Assembly: GCA_036939755.1 (NCBI GenBank)
Contig: JALLAZ010000612.1
Coordinates: 1-13,439 of the forward strand
Source: Stephanodiscus triporus
Taxonomy: Eukaryota; Bacillariophyta; Thalassiosirophyceae; Thalassiosirales; Thalassiosiraceae
DNA length: 13,439 nucleotides
Reading direction: 5' to 3'
The translations under genes were made by a program, and so were the position numbers. The notes under the pieces were generated by a model. The model saw only the letters and a list, made by a program, of their open reading frames with translations, did no database searches and was not told the origin of the DNA. Below, one piece after another: positions 1 through 6,591 of this stretch; position 1 is the stretch's first letter, and each line of letters begins with the position of its first letter.

Positions 1-533
1 CTAATAGTTTTTTATTGGTTCGATACAAAATTAGAACAAATAAATTGTTACATGTATTGTAAAAATTCATTTGTTGCGGTGATGAGACTAGGAGTAGAGG
101 GAGTAGCTACCAGGTAAATTATCAATCATCTTTAGAATTTTACAATAATAATTCACTCTTAAATTAACTCCATCTCAATTACTACCAATGAATTTGTTTA
201 GGGGTTGACTGTATGCACTGCAAATGAATTTGTACTATCTCTTTTTCAGATGGTGTATTGGCTTTTTTGTTACATACTGAAATCAAACAATCTCATTTTG
301 GGGATGGTGTCTAAAGTTATTTGGTAATAAATGTACAGATTCCCTCATTACTGGGCTCAAGGGGGAATCCCCTTTTTTGGACTTCGAAGTTTTTCGTTTT
401 TGTCAACCAAATACAGATTTATACAAATTCGTAACAAACATCCCAGAACTTCACAAGAATCTGCTCAATTGTCAGCCCATAAACAAATTCTAGAAGTGAG
501 CTGGAATCAATTACTGTGTAACTACTTTGTTGC
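1..533. other. AT-rich region before the satellite, no gene seen
   Basis: This stretch is AT-rich and has stop codons in all frames at short intervals. A reading frame that begins near 331 runs on into the satellite repeat, so I do not treat it as a gene. A small perfect inverted repeat (AAGGGG, 4-nt spacer, CCCCTT) lies near 359-374, too short to interpret. The last part, from about 500, may hold a very decayed satellite unit. Confidence 0.5.
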
Positions 534-2514
534 ACCGAATGGAGACCTTGTTGGTTGGTTGAGGCTCCAGAACCATATGGAATGGTTCCCACATCCACTC
601 CACACATATGAAAGAGGTTTGACAACCTTCATATGCTGTGGATGGGGATATGGATCCATCATCATGCCATTACAACCACACTTGTCGGTCCAGATGAGTG
701 CAATCAGCAGCTGAACCTGTCGGGTCACTGCTTGGCGCTGAATGAAGCACCCACATGGAATGGTTTCCAGATCCACTCCAAATATATGAAAGCTCTTTGA
801 CAACCTTCATATGCTGTGGATAAGAATATGGATCCATCATCATGCCATTACCACCACACTTGTCGGTCCAGATTTGGGAAATCAGCTGAAACCCCGGGTC
901 ACTGCTTGGCACTGAATGAAGCCCTTGACCAGTAGTTGAGGCTCCATACTGACATGGAATGGTTCCCACATCCCCTACAAAGATATGAAAGCTTTTTGAC
1001 AACCTTCATTTGCTGTGGATGGGGATATGGATCCATCATCATGCCATTACCACCACACTTGTCGGTCCAGATTCTTTGGGAAATCAGCTGAAATCCCAAG
1101 TCACTGCTTGGCACTGAATGAAGCCTTTGTGCATAGGCGAGGCTCAAAACCCACATGGAATAGTCCCCACATCCACTCCATACATATGAAAGCTCTTTGA
1201 CAACCTTCATATGCTGTGGATGGGGACATGGATCCATCATCATGCCATTACAACCACACTTGTCGGTCCAGATTTGGGACATCAGCTGAAATCCCCGGTC
1301 ACTTCTTGGCGCTAAATGAAGCCCTTGACCAGTGTTTGAGGCTCCAAACCCACATGGCTTTGATCTCACATCCTCTCCATATGTATACAAAATCTATGAC
1401 AACCTTCATATGCTGTAGATGGGGACATGGATCCATCATCATGCCATTATGACCACACTTGTGGGTCCAGATTTGGGAAATCAGCTGAACCTGCTCGGTC
1501 ACTGCTTGGCGCTGAATGAAGCCCTTGACCAGTGGTTGAGGCTCCAAACCCACATGGAATATTTTCCCCATCCACCCAAAACATTTTCAACCTCTTTGAA
1601 AACCTTCATATGCTGTAGATGGGAACATGGATCCATCATCATGCCATTACAACCACACTGGTGGTAAAGATTTGGGAAATCAGCTGAACCTGTCCGGTCA
1701 CTGCTTGGCGCTGACTGAAGCCCTTGTGCAGTGGTTGAGGCTCCATACCGACATGAAATGGTTCCCACATCCCCTACAAAGATATGAATGCTCTTTGACA
1801 ACCCTCATATGCTGTGGATGGGGATATGGATCCATCATCATGCCAGTACAACCACACTTGTTGGTCCAGAGTCTTTGGGAAATCAGCTGAAATCCCGGGT
1901 CACTGATTGGCGCTGAACAAAGCCCTTGTGCATAGGTGAGGCTCCAAACTCACATGGAATGGTTCCCACATGCACCCCATACATATTAATGCTCTTTGAC
2001 AACCTTCATATGCTGTGGATGGGAATATGGATGGATCATCATGCTATTACCACCACACTTGTCGGTCAAGATTTGGAAAACAGCCGAAATCCCCGGTCAC
2101 GTCTTCGCGCTGAATGAAGCCCTTGACCAGTGGTTGAAGCTCCAAACCCACATGGAATGGTTCCCACATCCACTCCAAATATATGAACGCTCTTTGACAA
2201 TCTTCATATTCTGTGGATGGGGATATGGATCCATCATCATGCCATTACCACCACACTTGTCGATCCAGATTTGGGAAATCAGCTGAAATCCTGGGTTACT
2301 GCTTGGCGCTGAATGAAGCCCTTGTGCAGTGGTTGAGGCTCCAAACCCACATGGAATGGTTCCCACATCCACTCCAAACATATGAAAGCTGTTTGACAAC
2401 CTTCATATGCTATGGATGGGGATATGCATCCATCATCATGCTGTTACAACCACACTTGTAGGTCTGGATTTGGGAAATCAGCTGAAATCCTGGGTCCCTG
2501 CTTGGCACTAAATA
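534..2514. repeat. Satellite array of ~200-bp units, left segment (about 10 units)
   Basis: A unit of about 200 bp recurs in tandem. Using the anchor GACAACCTTCATATGCTGTGG, unit starts fall at about 621, 799, 998, 1199, 1398, 1598, 1797, 1998, 2196 and 2395. The spacing is 198-201 bp, except 178 bp for the first unit, which lacks about 22 bp. Other conserved blocks are GGATCCATCATCATGCC, ACCACACTTGTCGGTCCAG, CACTGCTTGGCGCTGAATG and GGTTCCCACATCCACTCC. Units differ by point changes and small indels. The period is not a multiple of three, so reading frames change from unit to unit and the overlapping short ORFs on both strands look incidental. A partial unit begins at about 534. The last left-hand unit is cut by the transposon at 2515. 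Confidence 0.93.
2509..2514. repeat. Target-site duplication, left copy (TAAATA)
   Basis: TAAATA here is repeated exactly at 3830-3835 on the other side of the transposon. Removing the element and one copy restores a satellite segment of normal length and sequence (GCTTGGCACTAAATAAAGCCC against the usual GCTTGGCGCTGAATGAAGCCC). The site is partly palindromic, so the duplication could also be read as 2, 4 or (with one mismatch) 8 bp if the inverted-repeat boundary is moved. Confidence 0.75.
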
Positions 2515-2557
2515 AGACTGTTCATAACCAAACCAGACCTTTTCGTTTCTGGCGGGA
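2515..2557 (+). repeat. Left terminal inverted repeat of the transposon
   Basis: These 43 bases begin AGACTGTTCATAACC and end TTCTGGCGGGA. They are the exact reverse complement of 3787-3829. The match can be extended by two bases outward (to 2513 and 3831), but those bases also form part of the apparent target duplication. Confidence 0.92.
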
Positions 2558-2969
2558 ACACATAACGGACAAAAAATTGCCATTAAATATTTTAAGTGAT
2601 TTTTGGATTCGGTGCATCAATTCAACCGCTGTTCTTATATCTTTGTACCTGTTGCATTGTTAACGCTTCAACTACATTGTGAATGAAAGTGTGTCATTAA
2701 TAATTCCTCCACCTGTCACCAAAACCCTATTGTACCGTTTTTTTTACTGTAAGTTGGAGGAAAATTCCAACATAACTTTTCAGTTCTGTGCAAAAAAATC
2801 ATAAACATCTTCGAAATAATTATAACGATGGACACCAACTCCGGCATTCCCATTGAATTTCTTTCCCTGCTTTGATGTGTTGAAGTGTCGACGGGAATGA
2901 CTATGATGACGGGGACGACAACGACAAAGACCACGACCACGACCGTGACAACGAGGTGGGCATTGGTAG

Positions 2970-3620
2970 AGACAAGGACTCCAGGATTACAAAGAAGAAG
3001 AAGGGGAAGGACAGGACAACAACTACGACTATGACAGGAGCGGGTACAACGGGAGGAGGCCTGGAAGTGCTAATCACAATGTCCAAGATGGGTCTGATGC
3101 GCAGGGGGGGCATCTCGTTGCTCTTGGGATTGGGGGGGGTCTGCCGTCGCAGATGAATTGCACGTGGGTACGCAAGGATGCCGCCGACATCGACGTCAAG
3201 GCGGGGGGAGGGGACACCCCGGGCGATGACGGTGATGATGACTTCGTTGTCGATGTTGACGGAGACGACGGGGAGGGAGGGACGGCCGCGGACGAAGATG
3301 ATGATGAGTCGAGGCTCAACCCGGCCCAGCTCCTCGCGCTGCACCAGCGCAGGATAGAGGAGGCAAAGGCCCACGCGCGGTACCTTGAATCGTCCGAGAA
3401 TGCCGGACGAGATCCCTGCCTATTCTCGAAGCGCACTGCATTCGACATACGCATGGATCAGATTGAGGACAAGCCGTGGGACAGGGGCAGGATGGGCCCC
3501 GACGGCGCCCGCAGTCAAGTTTGGGGTGGAGCTCGGTCCATTCGCGGCCCTCAAGGCAGAGGAGGACGACGACAGGACCGGCGATGGCGGCGACGGAGGG
3601 GGCGGCGGCAGGGCGGATGA
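2970..3620 (+). pseudogene. Captured gene-like open frame inside the transposon
   Basis: A frame with no stop runs from just after TAG at 2967-2969 to TGA at 3618-3620 (216 codons). The first ATG is at 3153 and would give 155 residues. The translation looks like real protein rather than chance: an acidic, Gly/Asp-rich first part, then a helical stretch (LNPAQLLALHQRRIEEAKAH) and KRTAFDIRMDQIEDKPW near residues 97-113 of the ATG form. The xxDxIEDKPW core recalls the start of the Fip1 motif of mRNA polyadenylation factors, but the conserved continuation is absent and the sequence becomes Gly/Arg-rich. I read it as a truncated host gene fragment, possibly with lost introns or a frameshift. A second Asp-rich frame just upstream (about 2894-2985) may be another piece. 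The Fip1 link is only a lead. Confidence 0.45.
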
Positions 3621-3786
3621 CAAGGCGAAACAGGGCAACAGAAAGGCGGGGAGGATCAATAATTATCTATTGATAATAGTAATGCCCAGCTTTATAATAA
3701 TAATTATTTGGTTGAGCAAAACTTCTTTTCGTCTCTGCGTAAAATGAGTTTTTGAGACTGGCGGTCTGTCCAGATTTGTTTTTTGC

Positions 3787-3829
3787 TCCCGCCAGAAACG
3801 AAAAGGTCTGGTTTGGTTATGAACAGTCT
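3787..3829 (-). repeat. Right terminal inverted repeat of the transposon
   Basis: These 43 bases are the exact reverse complement of the left repeat at 2515-2557. They end GGTTATGAACAGTCT and are followed directly by the second TAAATA copy. Confidence 0.92.
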
Positions 3830-4198
3830 TAAATAAAGCCCTTGTGCAGTGGATGAGGCTCCAAACCTACATGGAATGGTTCCCACATCCACTCCAAACA
3901 TATGAAAGCTGTTTGACAACTTTCATATGCTGTGCATGGGGATATGGATCCATCATCATTCTGTTACCACTGCAAGTATTGGCCAGCTTTTTAGAATTCA
4001 GCTGAAATCCATTGTCACTGACTGGCCACAAACTATGTTGTTATGCATTTATTCAGGCTTGAGACTCACCCATAATGAACCATATACTGACATATTTCAG
4101 GTGTTTGACAACCTTCGTATGCTGTGGATGGGCATATGGATCCTGCATCACTCCATTACCACTGCAATTTATTGGTGCAGATTTGGGAAATCAATTTA
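3830..4198. repeat. Satellite array, right segment (two decayed units, first begins with TSD copy)
   Basis: After the transposon the satellite resumes at the base where it broke off, beginning with the second TAAATA (3830-3835). The anchor GACAACYTTCRTATGCTGTG is found near 3915 and 4107, 192 bp apart. The first half (to about 3955) is close to the left-hand units. After that, identity falls: the stretch 3960-4100 is strongly altered, and the last unit keeps GGATGGGCATATGGATCC, CATCACTCCATTACCACTGCA and GCAGATTTGGGAAATCA but drifts elsewhere. This is the pattern expected at the edge of a satellite array, where units are no longer homogenised. Confidence 0.85.
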
Positions 4199-4868
4199 AT
4201 TCCATAATGTTTATTTTACAAGACCACCCCTCCATCATCCCCCTGCCTCACCTCACCTCAGAGTGGGGTTATTATCACTGCTTTGGCAAACACCACTTTT
4301 CATCTTAAACTACCTCTCAGCCACCTTTGCACAGTTTATTGAAGTTGCATGTCCTTTTCATGTCAGCAAACGGTTCTAAAAATCTTCAGAGACAAAAGCA
4401 AAAGAGATGGCGATAGCATGCTCCTTTGTCCCAGGTCCAATTGGTGCCTCCTGTAACTCGAATCATTCCACCACAACAACAAACAATATCATCATACTTA
4501 ACAACCTTACCACAAAACTGGTGCCCCTTGCATGTATGGTCATGATTGCTGGAAGAAATGCAAACAATTCAATGGTGAGTCCATTAGGACGAAAGGTTGC
4601 CAAGATTGCCATTGTGTGAGCAGAGATATTGTCCCATGTGAGAGGAGTGGGAATATTCTTCACCGACTGAAATCTTACAGGATCCCTAGGATCATCAGAA
4701 AGCAGACAACAAGGCAAACCCAACCAAAGTCTTGTGACATTTTTGAAGTTATTTACTGAATTCAGTCTGATTTATCATTAGTAAATACACTGTAACAGTC
4801 ACAGCCAAAGTCCGGTAGTACATGTCATTCCACTGAAGCGCTCCTGTGGCATATCACGATTCACAAAA
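4199..4868. other. Intergenic stretch without a supported gene
   Basis: No gene is supported here. Three overlapping frames of 70-96 codons exist. The most protein-like is on the minus strand from about 4753 to 4463 (contains LPCCLLSDDPRDPVRFQSV and PTPLTWDNISAHTMAILATF), but it has no ATG near its beginning and I recognise no family. It could be a decayed transposon or gene fragment. Part of this interval must also serve as the 3' end of the minus-strand gene that stops at 4869. Confidence 0.4.
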
Positions 4869-6077
4869 TCATCCACTGCACTGCTGCCCAGCAACCCTCT
4901 CATGGCCATCGGGAGGCCACACACCCTCCAACTGCTTAACGTGTTCAAGTACTGCGTCCACATCTTCGCCCAACCTCTTATAAGGATCTTTCTTGCTCTC
5001 GTGCCACTTGTTGAAACAAGTCTTACATTCCTTCACCGGCCAACCGAGAAAGTCGGCTATATGCGACAAAGTATTCCCGCGTGCCACTTCGACGTCTATC
5101 TCATTTTTGTAATTTTTTGCCATTATCCGATCAAGACAGAGCAAAGTCCATAGGGGGCCGCCAGTGACCAAATCGAACGGATTTGCATCCAAAAATCTAC
5201 GGAGAATCAGCAAGAAGGCGTGAATGATGTTGGAATGTGTCACCGCCCCACCATCCCACTCGCGATGCGATGCTATTGTTCCAATAAAGGGCCGATGGAT
5301 TACGACGAACTTTATATCGACATAGGGGGAGTAGGCCTCGACGAATGCCGTGACATTCAAAGGGTGCTGCAACGCTTCGTTGCTATCGGCAATTTCGTCG
5401 GGGGACATCGACAGCCAATCGTGCTGCCGACGAACGCGATAACCCCTCGTATCGTCCTCTTGGCCACATGGAAAACTCGTCCATTCGATCATAACGTGTT
5501 TATTCCCATCGTCGGGGCAGCTCTTTTCCACCACTCGCTGGACGAATAACGGATCATTGATGTCGGGGGTGACAGGGAACCCCCACTTTTTTGCATGATG
5601 CGCTCTCAGACCAAATATACCGAGCCTGAGATAGGTGGGCTCGCCGTCGACGCGATATTGTCGACCTGACTCAGGATCGACCTGATTTTTCGCGAGCGCC
5701 TCGATAATCGGGAAGACGCCGTGATGCATCGCGCCCTCGACTCCCGTGATGTACACAACTTGGCAATACTTGCGCGACTTCGCCGCATCGACAATCGGCG
5801 GCAGGATAACGGGAATGGGATTTTCCGCCGCCTTCTGTTCTACCGTCTTCGGATCGGAGAGTTGACCGAGACTACTAATGGCACCGCGATCGCGACCGCC
5901 CAGTCGGCGATGTCCGATTCGATTATTTACTTTACTTCCGAACGAGGGAGGTTGCATTATTTTTTGAGCACCCATGAAAGAATCGAGCAACAGCGAGCAA
6001 CCGACGACCACGGCTGCCGCAAGGATGGCGAGGATTGAGTTATGACAGCCATTTCGCATGAGCTGCGAGCGAAACAT
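4869..6077 (-). CDS. Sulfotransferase-like type II membrane protein
   Basis: A single-exon frame of 402 residues. An in-frame TAG lies 18 nt before the ATG and A is at -3, so the start is well bounded. After a short basic N-terminus, residues 14-32 form one hydrophobic segment, giving a type II anchor as in Golgi sulfotransferases. A low-complexity stem follows, to about residue 104. The C-terminal domain fits the sulfotransferase P-loop fold. A beta strand and turn at residues 107-120 (VVYITGVEGAMHHG) sit where the 5'-phosphosulfate loop belongs. FVVIHRPFIGTIASH (257-271) has Arg262 and Ser270 eight residues apart, as in the 3'-phosphate site of PAPS-dependent enzymes. The usual loop lysine is absent (Glu-Gly-Ala-Met-His-His instead), so activity and donor are uncertain. 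The C-terminal third is helical with Cys351 and Cys354. The function is inference; no acceptor can be named. Confidence 0.72.
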   Translation of the reverse strand: MFRSQLMRNGCHNSILAILAAAVVVGCSLLLDSFMGAQKIMQPPSFGSKVNNRIGHRRLGGRDRGAISSLGQLSDPKTVEQKAAENPIPVILPPIVDAAKSRKYCQVVYITGVEGAMHHGVFPIIEALAKNQVDPESGRQYRVDGEPTYLRLGIFGLRAHHAKKWGFPVTPDINDPLFVQRVVEKSCPDDGNKHVMIEWTSFPCGQEDDTRGYRVRRQHDWLSMSPDEIADSNEALQHPLNVTAFVEAYSPYVDIKFVVIHRPFIGTIASHREWDGGAVTHSNIIHAFLLILRRFLDANPFDLVTGGPLWTLLCLDRIMAKNYKNEIDVEVARGNTLSHIADFLGWPVKECKTCFNKWHESKKDPYKRLGEDVDAVLEHVKQLEGVWPPDGHERVAGQQCSG

Positions 6078-6385
6078 ATTCCTCTTAACACTCTAAAACC
6101 CAAGCGTGAACATGAGCGCAGTGTTTCGTCTAAACACATACCATACCTACTACGAATAAGTTCTCGAGCACAACATGCGTACCATAGATACCTACTCTCT
6201 CTTAAGGAGTTTTTAGACATGGTAGTAAGAGGGCTCAAAGGGTTCAGCTTGGCCCGTCTGAAAATCACGTCTATCATCGTTCTCGTGTTATTGGATATTA
6301 GAGAGAGAGAATGGGTAGAGATTTGTACGCCAGTTTCTACTTTTACTTACTCTTACTACCATACAGTCTCCAGTACAATTGCGAC

Positions 6386-6533
6386 AAGGGAAAAATCGAG
6401 ATCTTTCCCTTCGTACTGTTCCTACCTTATCTCTCTACGAGAAGCTAGGGGAACCACGAGCTTCCCCTAGCTTCTCGTAGAGAGCTACCTACAGTAGGAA
6501 CAGTACGACGGGAAATATTTCGATTTTTCCCTT
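6386..6533. repeat. 148-bp foldback (long inverted repeat)
   Basis: The inner stem is perfect: 23 nt at 6431-6453 (CTCTCTACGAGAAGCTAGGG then GAA) pairs with 6462-6484 around an 8-nt loop. An asymmetric 5/9-nt bulge follows. The outer stem then pairs about 40 nt at 6386-6425 with 6494-6533 with three mismatches. I see no target duplication, so it may be a foldback MITE, a hairpin RNA source or a cruciform-forming site. The right edge is 58 nt before the plus-strand ATG, so the hairpin could lie in that gene's 5' leader. Confidence 0.88.
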
Positions 6534-6550
6534 TTGGAGAGAGACCGTGA

Positions 6551-6589
6551 ATGACCAAACGAAACAACCAACAACCAACACAACGCTAG
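6551..6589 (+). promoter_or_regulatory. Upstream ORF of 12 codons
   Basis: ATG at 6551 opens a 12-codon frame (MTKRNNQQPTQR) that ends with TAG at 6587-6589, two bases before the main ATG at 6592. It is in a different frame from the main gene. If transcription starts upstream of 6551, ribosomes would meet this ATG first. The main ATG would then depend on leaky scanning or reinitiation. The effect is inference. Confidence 0.45.
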
Positions 6590-6591
6590 CC

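Larger units (their letters stand above)
2515..3829. mobile_element. Non-autonomous DNA transposon with 43-bp perfect TIRs, carrying gene-like DNA
   Basis: The element is 1,315 bp long, bounded by perfect 43-bp inverted repeats, and sits within one satellite unit with TAAATA on both sides. I see no transposase reading frame. The outer parts (2558 to about 2880 and about 3655-3786) are AT-rich. The core (about 2880-3655) is clearly GC-rich and contains a 217-codon open frame, which suggests captured host DNA of the Pack-MULE or Pack-CACTA kind. I cannot assign a superfamily: the termini begin AGACTGTTCATAACC and the duplication length is ambiguous. Identical TIRs suggest fairly recent movement. 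Just inside the right TIR, a CTGGCGGTCTG motif near 3759 resembles the inner part of the TIR and might be an extra transposase-binding site; this is inference. Confidence 0.85.
6078..6591. promoter_or_regulatory. Shared upstream region of two divergent genes
   Basis: This 514-bp interval separates the start codons of the minus-strand sulfotransferase-like gene and the plus-strand gene starting at 6592, so it should hold both promoters and 5' leaders. I see no clear TATA box. It contains purine-rich GAGAGAGAGA near 6300, a long foldback (6386-6533) and a short upstream ORF (6551-6589). A frame at 6042-6470 overlaps the start of the minus-strand gene on the opposite strand and shows no domain. 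Confidence 0.5.

Noticed and set aside
331..2663. Many overlapping reading frames of 60-163 codons on both strands in the satellite.
   Set aside because: The unit is about 200 bp, not a multiple of three, so each frame shifts from unit to unit. The similar peptides are translations of the repeat in changing frames and start at different places. Nothing marks one strand or frame as coding.
2901..3454. Reverse-strand open frames across the transposon core.
   Set aside because: They are composition-driven shadows (Ser/Pro and Val/Ile runs opposite Asp codons). The plus-strand frame has more natural protein text.
6042..6470. Plus-strand open frame of 142 codons between the divergent genes.
   Set aside because: It begins inside the minus-strand gene on the opposite strand and ends in the foldback, with no domain or composition signal of a gene.
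6547..6591. An upstream extension of the 809-residue protein by 15 codons.
   Set aside because: It would need to start at GTG. A eukaryotic start is expected at ATG, and the first in-frame ATG is at 6592 with good context.
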